From Crateriforma conspicua (GTDB lineage Bacteria; Planctomycetota; Planctomycetia; Pirellulales; Pirellulaceae): DNA of 64,000 nt. The stretch is taken from positions 1,550,001-1,614,000 of the forward strand of contig NZ_CP036319.1 of assembly GCF_007752935.1 (NCBI RefSeq). The letters are read 5' to 3'. The position numbers and the translations under genes were made by a program. Of this stretch, positions 19,146 to 26,439 are shown in pieces (within the stretch, counting starts at the first letter, position 1; each line of letters starts with the position of its first letter). The notes under the pieces were generated by a model. It was given only the letters and a program-made list of their open reading frames with translations. It searched no databases and was not told where the DNA came from.

Positions 19146-19796
19146 ATGTCCGAATCTGGTGCAAACGGCAGCCCATTGTACGAAGCCATTTTGACCGGCG
19201 ATGCCGATGGCAGCGTCAAGTTGACGCAGACCGCATTGGCCGACGGCGTCGATCCCAATGACTTGATCAACCAAGACATGATCCCGGCGATGGATGAAGC
19301 GGGGCGGCGATTTGAGAAGCGTGAGTTTTATGTCCCTGAATTGTTGATCGCCGCGCGTGCGATGAAGGGGGCGCTGGCATTGATTCGGCCGCTGTTGTCC
19401 GAACGTGGCGTTGAACCGGTGGGTCGCGTGGTCATCGGCACCGTCAAAGGCGACTTGCATGACATCGGCAAAGGCTTGGTTGGTTCGATGCTGGAAGGCG
19501 GCGGTTTCGAAGTGTTCGATTTGGGCGTCGACGTGGCGGCGGACTCGTTCATTGCCAAAGCGGTTGAACAGAAAGCGGATGTCGTCGCGGTGTCGGCATT
19601 GCTGACGACCACAATGACGGCGATGAAGGATGTGGTCACGGCGCTGCGAGAATCCGACATCAGCCAGACGTGCAAGATTATCGTGGGTGGTGCACCGGTG
19701 ACCCAACAGTTTGCCGATTCCATCGGCGCCGACGGCTACAGCGAAAATGCCAGTGCCGCCGTGACGCTGGTTCGATCGATCGTCACGCCGGCGTAG
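19146..19796 (+). CDS. Corrinoid (B12-binding) methyl-carrier protein, MtbC/MttC-like
   Basis: A 216-residue two-domain corrinoid protein. Residues 1-90 are the helical cap (B12-binding_2: LYEAILTGDADG ... DEAGRRFEKREFYVPELLIAA). Residues 91-216 are the Rossmann-like cobalamin domain with the signature GDLHDIGKG; His105 should be the lower axial ligand of cobalt. The family passes a methyl group between a substrate methyltransferase and a second methyltransferase. ATG 19146 was chosen because AAGGAA lies 6 bases upstream; the longer frame to 19077 would overlap the divergent promoter. It is divergent from the reactivation gene and converges on the second UroD gene with a 14-base overlap of the 3' ends. 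No cobalamin riboswitch is visible upstream. Confidence 0.93.
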   Translation: MSESGANGSPLYEAILTGDADGSVKLTQTALADGVDPNDLINQDMIPAMDEAGRRFEKREFYVPELLIAARAMKGALALIRPLLSERGVEPVGRVVIGTVKGDLHDIGKGLVGSMLEGGGFEVFDLGVDVAADSFIAKAVEQKADVVAVSALLTTTMTAMKDVVTALRESDISQTCKIIVGGAPVTQQFADSIGADGYSENASAAVTLVRSIVTPA

Positions 19797-20859
19797 TTTC
19801 GCCGGCGGTCGGATGGATGCTGCGAGCGATGCGGACCATCGCTTGTAAGTTTTCAATCGGCGTGTCGCGGGGAACGATGCATCCGGATCCCAAGATGAAA
19901 TGATTGCCCCCGCCGACGTTTTCGATGCATCGTCGGGATGCTTCTTCAACGCTTTCCGGTGTGCCCTGCAATAAATCATTGATCGTGTGCACGTTGCCCA
20001 TCAACGCGACTCGGTCGCCGAGGATCTGTTTGGCGACGGACAGATCCACCATGTTGTCGACTTCCACGATCGCGGCACCCGACTTGGCGTACATGTCCAG
20101 CACTCGCGTGCTGTCACCACAAATGTGAAGCAGGCTTCCCGTGATGCCATGATCCCGCCAGGCTTGGAAGACCTTTTGCTCATACGGCAGCGCAAACCTT
20201 TCGTAAGTTGATGGCGAAATCATGTCGCATGACGCCAGCGAATCACCGCAGTGAATGATGTCGGCACCGGCGTCCCAGCATGCTTTGCCGAACCGAATCA
20301 GTGATTCAGCAGCCACCTCCAGCGCGTGGCGTATCGCGTCTTCGGTTCCCTCGGTCAAACCGGCTTCCAGCATGCCGACTTCATACAGCCAAGTCTGTGA
20401 TCCGATCAGATACGAAGCCAACGCAAATGGTCCGGTTCCCGGTGATCGGATTGCCACGGAATCGCCCACCGCGGCGCGAACTTGTTTGATGGCGTCGATC
20501 ATGACCGGCATCCGGCCGTCCCGATACGGATCCAGCGGTTCGATCTTGAACACTTCGTCCAGCGCCTTAGCAGGCGATTCGGTGATCGCCGGCAGTTCAT
20601 CGCGTTCTCGCGTGGTCTTGCAACCAAAGCCCTCGGCGATGTAGCAGTTGTCCGCGCCGACCGCGATCACATCTTGATCCAACGCTTCGTGCAAAGCCAA
20701 TTGCGCTTTGGTCATCACATCGGCGTCGGTGTAAAAATCGCGTAACACAACGCCCGAAAAAGCGACCGCAACGTCGTACATGTAGGGGCCAACGGCAACG
20801 CAATCGGTTGCCTGGCCACGAATCGAATTTTGGATTCGCTGACGTGACGTCAATTCCAT
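19783..20859 (-). CDS. UroD-family corrinoid methyltransferase (MtaA/MtbA-like)
   Basis: A 358-residue protein with the uroporphyrinogen decarboxylase fold. The zinc-binding motif LLHICGDS (His245, Cys247) and the third ligand SGCIVP (Cys327) are intact, as in MtaA, MtbA and CmuA. True HemE proteins lack this motif, so it is a methyltransferase and not a heme-synthesis enzyme. The gene lies head-to-tail opposite the corrinoid protein, overlapping it by 14 bases at the 3' ends. It could be the substrate-to-corrinoid or the corrinoid-to-acceptor enzyme; the sequence does not decide. ATG 20859 is the only good start, with a weak ribosome site. It is not fused to thioredoxin, unlike the relative at 16451-18103, and retains the HxC motif that the relative lacks. 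Confidence 0.88.
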   Translation of the reverse strand: MELTSRQRIQNSIRGQATDCVAVGPYMYDVAVAFSGVVLRDFYTDADVMTKAQLALHEALDQDVIAVGADNCYIAEGFGCKTTRERDELPAITESPAKALDEVFKIEPLDPYRDGRMPVMIDAIKQVRAAVGDSVAIRSPGTGPFALASYLIGSQTWLYEVGMLEAGLTEGTEDAIRHALEVAAESLIRFGKACWDAGADIIHCGDSLASCDMISPSTYERFALPYEQKVFQAWRDHGITGSLLHICGDSTRVLDMYAKSGAAIVEVDNMVDLSVAKQILGDRVALMGNVHTINDLLQGTPESVEEASRRCIENVGGGNHFILGSGCIVPRDTPIENLQAMVRIARSIHPTAGETTPA

Positions 20860-21206
20860 TTTCTGTGCCTAAGGGTTGGGTGGCCACGATCGGTAGGGAT
20901 GGACGATTGCTTCGGTCCGGCGCCGGAAGCCGATTTTGGGGGCACCCAAGCGAAGCGGGAAAACCGTCAACAGTTTACAGCCAACGGTGAGCGCAACCGG
21001 GTTCGCCGTAAAGTCAGTGCGTCAATTTTGCAGACGCGATCGCGACGGCATGCTGTCGGCCGAAGTGAAACGCAATCGGTGTTTGCAAATCCACTAGAAT
21101 TGGCGGCCCAAACCCGACTGCGTCATTCTCCCAACACGAGGGATTCGTTCGCGGTCCGGGGCCAATCGTCATCGCCGCTGATTTCGCTTTTCAAGGCATC
21201 GTTCCG
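20860..21206. other. Intergenic region without a gene
   Basis: This 347-base stretch lies between divergent genes (UroD-type methyltransferase on minus, beta-lactamase-family esterase on plus), so it must hold two promoters. I see no convincing open frame, no tRNA, no clear hairpin and no B12-box motif (GCCACTG) on either strand. Confidence 0.55.
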
Positions 21207-22661
21207 ATGAACCGTCTCCTTCTTTTCGTCGTTCCATATGCGTCGCTCGTTCTGCTTTCGAATTCCGCTGTGGCCGCGGAACCACTGAAACCTGGAATCG
21301 TCGCACTGACAGATATTTCCACCTCGGAAACCGATGATTTGGGAATCGAGTCAGGCATTGCTTCGACCGAGCAAAGGAGTGCTTTGAAAACGCACCATAG
21401 TGCGGCGACATCGGATCAGGGACTGGATGTCAGGTACATCCAAACTCAGTCACGCGACGCCGAGCCTTTGATTGATTCGGACGCCAAAGTTCGGATCGAT
21501 AAGGCCTTGCAATCGCTGGTGGATGCGGGAAGCATCGCAGGGGTTTCTGCGTTGATCTATGAGAATGGTGGGGAGGCCTACTTCAACACATTCGGCATGG
21601 CGGACACGCTTCACGATCGCCCGATGGCACGGGACACCATCGTTCAAATCTTCTCCATGACCAAACCGGTGACCGGTGTCGCCCTGATGCAACTGTATGA
21701 AGAAGGCCGATTTCAACTGGATGATCCGGTCGCCAAGTTCCTGCCCGATTTTGCCGACTTGAAAGTTGCCACGGGAACGGACGACAACGGTGATCTGATC
21801 CTTCAGTCCCCCAAGCGTCCGATGACGATTCGCGATCTGACCCGTCACACATCGGGGCTTGCCAACGGAAACGGATTGCCGATGGTCGGTCCGTTGCTGG
21901 AGAAGGCGGATCCGTTTCATCGTGACCACACGTTGGCAGACGTCGCTCAGAAGTTCAGTGAGATCCCGCTGTGGTTTCACCCCGGACAGAAATGGGCGTA
22001 CGGTCCATCGGTCGACATCCAAGCACGCTTGGTCGAACAATTGTCGGGAATGGCGTTTGAAGATTACCTACGGCAACACATTCTTGATCCGTTGAAAATG
22101 GATCAGACACGCTATCGCGTCCCCAAGGCCGACCAACATCGCATGGCGGCGGTCTATCTACGTGACAATACGACGGGCAAATTGACCCGCCAAAGTGATG
22201 AAGAAGCGTTTTTGTTCAATACGCAGCCCTGGGCGTTGACGCCGGGCGGTTGGGGGCTGACGGCGACCATCGATGACTACATGCGATTCGCACGGATGCT
22301 GCAGAACGAGGGTGAACTGGCCGGCGTTCGAATCCTGAAGCCTGAAACCGTGCGTTTGATGGCAACGGATCAATTGCCCGACGACGTTGACGACAAGTCT
22401 TGGTTGCCGGGAAAGGGACAAGTGGGCTTTGGGATCGATTTCGCCGTTCGTGTTCGTCCACCGGCATCCGCGGAGGAGAATTTTGGCGTCGTGGGTGAAT
22501 TCTTTTGGGACGGTGCGGCCAGCACTTTGTTTTGGGTGGATCCGGTCAACGATCTAACCGCCGTCCTATTCGTGCAACTACGTCCGTTTGACCAAGTGGG
22601 ACTGCATAAAGCGTTTCGCGACGCGGTTTATGGTGCCAACGAACAAGCCGAACTTCACTAG
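21207..22661 (+). CDS. Exported beta-lactamase-family serine hydrolase (class C-like esterase)
   Basis: A 484-residue exported protein with an N-terminal signal peptide (LLLFVVPYASLVLLSNSAVA), a 70-residue linker and a beta-lactamase/transpeptidase-like domain from about residue 95. The catalytic SxxK motif is FSMTKPVTG, the second motif is a Tyr in WAYGPSVDIQ, and a GGWGLTA segment leads into the later strands. Such proteins are mostly carboxylesterases (EstB-like), D-amino-acid peptidases or beta-lactamase-like enzymes of unknown substrate. The length and the sequence NRTGYR-like DPLKMDQTRYRVP favour the EstB/6-aminohexanoate hydrolase side. ATG 21207 was chosen because it begins the signal peptide. 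The TAG stop lies inside the left arm of the palindromic element at 22659. No resistance role is implied. Confidence 0.88.
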   Translation: MNRLLLFVVPYASLVLLSNSAVAAEPLKPGIVALTDISTSETDDLGIESGIASTEQRSALKTHHSAATSDQGLDVRYIQTQSRDAEPLIDSDAKVRIDKALQSLVDAGSIAGVSALIYENGGEAYFNTFGMADTLHDRPMARDTIVQIFSMTKPVTGVALMQLYEEGRFQLDDPVAKFLPDFADLKVATGTDDNGDLILQSPKRPMTIRDLTRHTSGLANGNGLPMVGPLLEKADPFHRDHTLADVAQKFSEIPLWFHPGQKWAYGPSVDIQARLVEQLSGMAFEDYLRQHILDPLKMDQTRYRVPKADQHRMAAVYLRDNTTGKLTRQSDEEAFLFNTQPWALTPGGWGLTATIDDYMRFARMLQNEGELAGVRILKPETVRLMATDQLPDDVDDKSWLPGKGQVGFGIDFAVRVRPPASAEENFGVVGEFFWDGAASTLFWVDPVNDLTAVLFVQLRPFDQVGLHKAFRDAVYGANEQAELH

Positions 22662-22792
22662 GCACTGTTTATCAATTCAACACGAAGGCCAATGAAGACG
22701 GTAACCCGACGCGTCAGCGAGGGATTCTTGATAAATGAATAACTTCGGCCCCTCGCTGACGCTTCGGGTTACCAATTGATAAACAGTGCCTA
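22659..22792. repeat. Nested palindromic element (REP-like) at the end of the esterase gene
   Basis: Two nested inverted repeats. The outer arms (22659-22677 and 22774-22792) are a perfect 19-bp inverted repeat containing TAGGCACTGTTTATCAATT. The inner arms (22700-22723 and 22750-22773) are 24 bp with one mismatch and start GGTAACCCGACGCG. The inner hairpin has the same core as the repeats beside the transposase gene; the outer arms are different. The stop codon of the esterase gene is formed by the first three bases of the outer arm. Confidence 0.9.
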
Positions 22793-22837
22793 AGCAGGTG
22801 GACCGCAGTATTGCGACAAATGGAAACACCACGCCTG

Positions 22838-22980
22838 AGTTTTGAAGTTGCGTTTTTACCCGAGGCATTGGTCTTTTGGTAACCCGACGCGTGAGCGAGG
22901 CGATGTCTACATCCTTTTTCCCTCGCTCACGCGTCGGGTTACCAGGAAAGTCGCAACTTCAAGACACGACGCGTCGGGTC
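22838..22980. repeat. Large palindromic repeat, left side of the RAYT gene
   Basis: A 23-bp perfect inverted repeat (22878-22900 and 22921-22943, loop about 20 bases containing a T-rich stretch) lies inside an outer pair AGTTTTGAAGTTGCG (22838-22852) and CGCAACTTCAA (22952-22962). The repeat ends against the stop codon of the transposase gene (22979-22981). The same outer and inner sequences recur on the other side of the gene, so this is a repeat family linked to the transposase. Confidence 0.92.
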
Positions 22981-23455
22981 ATTTTTCGAGATGCTTGCTG
23001 TCTTGAGCATCATTGACGTATTCAATCACTCGCTCCAACTCCTCTTCGGTGAAAACCCAACGGATGCTTCCTCGTTCAGCCCACCAGTTTTCACGGCGAT
23101 CATCCGTCCCCTGGCTCAAGCGTCTTGTGCACCACGCTTTTAAGTCCTGTCGCACCTTCTTTGGTGCCGTTTTGAATGCACCGACGACAACATGCAGATG
23201 GTTGGATCTGCAGTTCTTTGCATGCAGTGTCCACTTGCGGTATTCGCATGTTTCCGCGATCTGGGACTCGACCGATTTGCGCTGCGTTAAGCTGAGAATA
23301 CAAGCTTGCTCCGTCATCCGTGCGCGAGCTTCAAGTTCCAACGGTCGGCAAGGCAGTTTCCATCCCAGTTGATACTCAACCCACCCTCGCTTGTCGCCCG
23401 GCAGCCAAGTGCCGTAGGTCGCGATCGTCAGGAAGAATGCAATCGGATCGTGCAT
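22979..23455 (-). CDS. REP-associated tyrosine transposase (RAYT), IS200/Y1_Tnp-like
   Basis: A 158-residue single-domain HUH transposase of the Y1_Tnp/RAYT type. The metal-binding HUH motif is His86-Leu-His88 in SNHLHVVV. The catalytic tyrosine is probably Tyr146 in RVIEYVND near the C terminus, so the active site looks intact. RAYTs nick single-stranded DNA at REP hairpins and probably spread them through the genome. The gene is bounded on both sides by members of one palindromic repeat family, and its stop codon abuts the left copy. The N terminus keeps the family pattern FFLTIATYGTWLPG. ATG 23455 has only a weak ribosome site, so expression may be low. It lacks left and right ends like those of IS605 elements, which favours a domesticated RAYT. 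Confidence 0.88.
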   Translation of the reverse strand: MHDPIAFFLTIATYGTWLPGDKRGWVEYQLGWKLPCRPLELEARARMTEQACILSLTQRKSVESQIAETCEYRKWTLHAKNCRSNHLHVVVGAFKTAPKKVRQDLKAWCTRRLSQGTDDRRENWWAERGSIRWVFTEEELERVIEYVNDAQDSKHLEK

Positions 23456-23510
23456 CGCAGATCACAAATCGGAGAAGTTTGTTGAAACGAAAATGGTAGC
23501 CCAATGTTTC

Positions 23511-23805
23511 AGTTTTGAAGTTGCGCTTTTACCCGAGGCATTGGTTTTTTGGTAACCCGAAGCGTGGGCGAGGCGATGTCAGCGTCCTTTTTTTCTCGCT
23601 CACGCGTCGGGTTACCAGGAAACCACAACTTTAAAAGGCGTGGGCGAGGCGATGTCAGCGTCCTTTTTTCCTCGCTCACGCGTCGGGTTACCAGGAAACC
23701 ACAACTTTAAAAGGCGTGAGCGAGGCGATGTCAGCATCCTTTTTTCCTCGCTCACGCGTCGGGTTACCAGGAAAGTCGCAACTTCAAAACTGACGCGTCG
23801 GGTTG
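23511..23805. repeat. Palindromic repeat cluster, right side of the RAYT gene
   Basis: This region starts with the same AGTTTTGAAGTTGCG border as the left copy (23511-23525), followed by three hairpins built from GGTAACCCGA-type and TCGGGTTACC-type arms. The first hairpin has arms at 23551-23573 and 23595-23616. The block ends with the complementary border (CGCAACTTCAAAA near 23777-23789) and a short partial arm to 23805. Border and hairpin together repeat the layout seen at 22838-22980. Confidence 0.9.
23562..23789. repeat. Tandem array, three copies of a 76-bp unit
   Basis: Within the right-hand cluster the unit starting GCGTGGGCGAGGCGATG begins at 23562, 23638 and 23714, giving an exact period of 76 bases. 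The copies differ by only a few bases (for example GTGGGCG versus GTGAGCG and CAGCGTCC versus CAGCATCC). Each unit holds one half-palindrome, so neighbours can pair. The T-rich loops have 6 to 9 T in a row. This is not a CRISPR: there are no unique spacers. Confidence 0.93.
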
Positions 23806-23947
23806 ACTGACCTAAAAGATCTGTCCGCCGACTTAGGTGGTCCATTGCCGCTTGCGTCTGGGCCGGATGGGTGACGGTCAAACGACGCGTGGCCCGGGTG
23901 ATCCGAAGAGGTTGTTCCTGATCGTTGACCGAGTGAGCCGGGCCCAA
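23806..23947. other. Remainder of the gap after the repeats
   Basis: The 142 bases between the repeat cluster and the oxidoreductase stop hold no convincing gene, RNA or terminator. Together with the repeats they make up the 492-base gap after the transposase start. Confidence 0.5.
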
Positions 23948-24934
23948 TCAGTTTTCGATCACGACCTTGCCCATGCCTTTGCCGCTTTCCAGTCGTGCAT
24001 GAGCCGCGCCCGCGTCGTTCAGCGAGAACTTTTCTTCATCCAAGACGGGCGTCAGATCGCCTGCTTCGGCGATGCGTGTGACGTCGGCTAATATCTCTGC
24101 GTGATCCGACCGGCGATAGTTGTGAAGCATCGGGATCAGCATGAAGACCACGTGCAATGACAGGCCCTTGAAGTGGGCCGGGGTCAGGTCTAGCTCGATC
24201 ATCGAAACCGTCGTAGCGATCTGACCGTTCAATCGCGCCGCTTCGAACGACTTGGTCAGGTTTGCACCGCCCACCGAATCAAACACGACGTCAAAGCCGT
24301 CACCCCCGGTGTGTTTTTCGACGTACTGTTGGACTGATTCGGATTTGTAATTGATCGCGGTTGCACCCAGCTTTTCGATCAGCGCCAGTTGTTTGTCACC
24401 GCCACCGGTGGAATACACGTCGGCGCCGAAATGCTTGGCCAACTGAATGGCGACGTGGCCCACACCGCCCGAACCGCCGTGGACCAACACCTTTTGATTC
24501 GGACCTGTACCTGCACGTTTCAGACCTTCGTACGCCGTGATCGCGACCAACGGCAATGCGGCGGCTTGTGCCATCGAAAGATTCTTCGCCTTCGGGGCAA
24601 TCAGGTCAGCATCAGCGACGATGTATTCGGCCAAGGTTCCCGGCAAGTCTGCCAAGCCACCGGCACAACCGTAGACTTCGTCGCCGACCTGATACCCATC
24701 GACGTCATCGCCGACCGCTTCGACGGTTCCGGCAAAGTCCATGCCCAGGATCGCCGGTGTGTCGGGCGACAATGGCAAGTCCTTGCCCATTTTTCGGATC
24801 ATCGTGTCGACCGTGTTGACACTGGACGCGGCGATCTTGACGAGCACATGTCTGGGTTTGACCGACGGCGTTTCCACGTCGGCGGATTCAAATACGGCGT
24901 CTTCACCATAGGATTGGATGATCATGGCTTTCAT
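23948..24934 (-). CDS. NADPH-dependent quinone oxidoreductase (zeta-crystallin/MDR family)
   Basis: A 328-residue medium-chain dehydrogenase without zinc ligands. The N-terminal GroES-like domain has ILGMDFAGTVEAVGDDV; the cofactor domain has the Rossmann motif VHGGSGGVGHVAIQLAK and a nearby STGGGDKQ loop. Such enzymes reduce quinones or alpha,beta-unsaturated carbonyls with NADPH. AAGGAA lies 9 bases before ATG 24934, which fixes the start. The gene follows the crotonase gene by 47 bases on the same strand, and both are divergent from an HxlR regulator, so the pair is probably induced by an electrophile or quinone. It is a separate lineage from the second MDR gene at 52202-53224. Confidence 0.92.
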   Translation of the reverse strand: MKAMIIQSYGEDAVFESADVETPSVKPRHVLVKIAASSVNTVDTMIRKMGKDLPLSPDTPAILGMDFAGTVEAVGDDVDGYQVGDEVYGCAGGLADLPGTLAEYIVADADLIAPKAKNLSMAQAAALPLVAITAYEGLKRAGTGPNQKVLVHGGSGGVGHVAIQLAKHFGADVYSTGGGDKQLALIEKLGATAINYKSESVQQYVEKHTGGDGFDVVFDSVGGANLTKSFEAARLNGQIATTVSMIELDLTPAHFKGLSLHVVFMLIPMLHNYRRSDHAEILADVTRIAEAGDLTPVLDEEKFSLNDAGAAHARLESGKGMGKVVIEN

Positions 24935-24981
24935 AGCTGGTTTCCTTATCAAGGGAAGTGGATGGTTGGTGGATCAATGGG

Positions 24982-25827
24982 TTACAGGATTTCTTGAACG
25001 GCCAAAACAATCTGGTTCCAATTGCGTTGGTTCTCCAGACTGTTTTGAACCCCAGTCTCATCTGCTTGCGCGAAACGGCGGATTGCCGGAGTTCGGCTGG
25101 TCGCCTGGTAAAGCTGATAGGCTTCTTCTTTCAACGCTTCCTGAATGGGCAGATCGATCGACGCATAGGCCGCTCGCTTGCACGCTTCGATCGACTCGGC
25201 GGGGAACCGAGCGATACGTTTGGCGAGGGCGTCGACATAGGGCCCGATGTCATCGGGGTCGAGTGCTTTGTTAATGGTGCCATAGGCTTCGGCTTGGTCG
25301 GCATCAAAGTCTTGGGCACTCAAGATGATCTCCAGTGCACGACCCAAACCGACTTGACGGGCCATTCGCGACGCACCACCACCGCACGGCAAAATCCCCA
25401 TCGCCACTTCCATTTGCATGAACGTTGCTTTTCCCCGAGCGGCGAATCGCATGTCGCATGCCAACGCAAACTCATGGCCACCGCCGCGGGCGAACCCTTC
25501 GATCTTGGCGATGGTCGCCTGGGGAACTTCGCTGATTCGTTGCAAAACCTCTTGCAGGTACAGCAGTTTCACGTCCTGGCGATCCACGGCATCGATGGAC
25601 ATGTCTTTCAAGAAATGGGTGTCCGCATGGCAGACCCAGATTTCCGGATGCGCCGACTGGAATACAACGACTTTGATGCCGCGGTCTCGTTCAAGCAATT
25701 CGGCCAGCCGGTTCAAGTCGTCTAGCATCGGTATGCCTTGAACGTTGACCGGTGGGCTGTCGAACGTGACCGTTAGAACGGCCCCGTCTTGCGAAGTGTG
25801 GAAGGTCGAAAAGTTGTCGTAGCCCAT
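24982..25827 (-). CDS. Enoyl-CoA hydratase/isomerase family protein (crotonase)
   Basis: A 281-residue crotonase-fold protein. The oxyanion-hole segments are KIEGFARGGGHEFALACD and the GILPCGGGASR loop. The catalytic Glu positions of true enoyl-CoA hydratase are not both clear, so it may be an isomerase, hydrolase or dehalogenase of the family. The N-terminal strand AVLTVTFDSPPVNVQGIP is typical. The ATG at 25827 is set by AGGGA 7 bases upstream; the frame runs further upstream to 26166 but crosses the HxlR gene and has no signal. It is the first gene of the operon with the quinone oxidoreductase. Its role together with that enzyme (for example in detoxification or aromatic-compound breakdown) is inferred from position only. 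Confidence 0.9.
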   Translation of the reverse strand: MGYDNFSTFHTSQDGAVLTVTFDSPPVNVQGIPMLDDLNRLAELLERDRGIKVVVFQSAHPEIWVCHADTHFLKDMSIDAVDRQDVKLLYLQEVLQRISEVPQATIAKIEGFARGGGHEFALACDMRFAARGKATFMQMEVAMGILPCGGGASRMARQVGLGRALEIILSAQDFDADQAEAYGTINKALDPDDIGPYVDALAKRIARFPAESIEACKRAAYASIDLPIQEALKEEAYQLYQATSRTPAIRRFAQADETGVQNSLENQRNWNQIVLAVQEIL

Positions 25828-25995
25828 CGTGATTCCCTGCGGTGACTGGTTCCGTGGATCAACGGTGACGTCGTTTCTGCGTTTGCGGGTCGAGCGATGA
25901 AACCGCAAAAACGCACTCGCTTTGTGAGTACGCATTGATAGTATGTGTAAGTCACCACAGAGCAAGAACGCACATTTACGGCCTGTAGGCACACA
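25828..25995. promoter_or_regulatory. Divergent promoter region, candidate HxlR operator
   Basis: The 168-base gap between the crotonase and HxlR genes must hold both promoters. It contains an imperfect inverted repeat (TGCGTTTGCGG at 25878-25888 with CCGCAAAAACGCA at 25903-25915) and, nearer the regulator, a pseudo-palindrome TACGCA-N9-TGTGTA (25929-25949, one mismatch). Either could bind the HxlR dimer. No promoter boxes are convincing. Confidence 0.4.
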
Positions 25996-26388
25996 ATGGA
26001 TACTAATGGGAAATCGCGGCACTCCAGCTATGTGTTGCCGGCCTGTCCAGTTGAAGCAACGCTGGAATTGATCGGCGGCAAGTGGAAAGGGATCGTGCTT
26101 TTCTACTTGCTGGACGGTCGCCTGCGGTTCAGTGAACTGAAACGCAAAATCGGCTGCGTGACCCAACGCATGCTGACGAAACAGCTTCGCGAATTGGAAG
26201 ACGTCGGCTTGATCAACCGCATCGTGTACGCGGAAGTCCCGCCGCGCGTGGAATATGAATTGACCGAGGAAGGAAAGTCACTGGAGCCAATCCTGTACGC
26301 CTTGAAGGCTTGGGGCGAAGCCCACGCATTGCCGCTGTTAAAGAATCGGGAATTGGCAATCGCCGAAGAAGATGGGGGCGGGCGATGA
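25996..26388 (+). CDS. HxlR-family transcriptional regulator, QorR/YodB-like
   Basis: A 130-residue winged-helix regulator. The family signature [16 protein letters not shown] starts at Cys17, followed by [20 protein letters not shown] (recognition helix region) and [10 protein letters not shown] (wing). Some HxlR proteins sense quinones or oxidants through a Cys at this position (YodB and QorR). The gene is divergent from a quinone oxidoreductase and crotonase operon, the same arrangement as QorR with its target gene, so repression relieved by quinones or electrophiles is a fair inference. A second Cys is at residue 54. The stop codon is part of a hairpin shared with the convergent sulfatase gene. 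Confidence 0.9.
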   Translation: MDTNGKSRHSSYVLPACPVEATLELIGGKWKGIVLFYLLDGRLRFSELKRKIGCVTQRMLTKQLRELEDVGLINRIVYAEVPPRVEYELTEEGKSLEPILYALKAWGEAHALPLLKNRELAIAEEDGGGR

Positions 26389-26411
26389 CCGATGACACCG
26401 GATCGCCCGCC
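26377..26411. terminator. Hairpin between convergent HxlR and sulfatase genes
   Basis: A perfect 10-bp inverted repeat (26377-26386 GGCGGGCGAT with 26402-26411) overlaps the stop codon of the HxlR gene and lies 29 bases beyond the 3' end of the sulfatase gene. The loop is 15 bases and there is no T tract. It may serve as a bidirectional terminator without the usual T run. Confidence 0.4.
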
Positions 26412-26439
26412 AAGATTGCCGCCGTGAAGACCGTCACTT

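Noticed and set aside
19783-20859. Reading as HemE (uroporphyrinogen decarboxylase)
   Set aside because: The HxCG zinc motif and third Cys are those of MtaA/MtbA methyltransferases, and the neighbours are corrinoid genes, not heme biosynthesis genes.
21207-22661. Beta-lactam resistance gene
   Set aside because: The SxxK fold is shared by many esterases and peptidases. The length and the Tyr motif context fit the EstB-like group; there is no resistance context.
23562-23789. Possible CRISPR array
   Set aside because: The 76-bp units are near-identical throughout and directly joined; there are no unique spacers and no cas genes. It is a tandem palindromic repeat.
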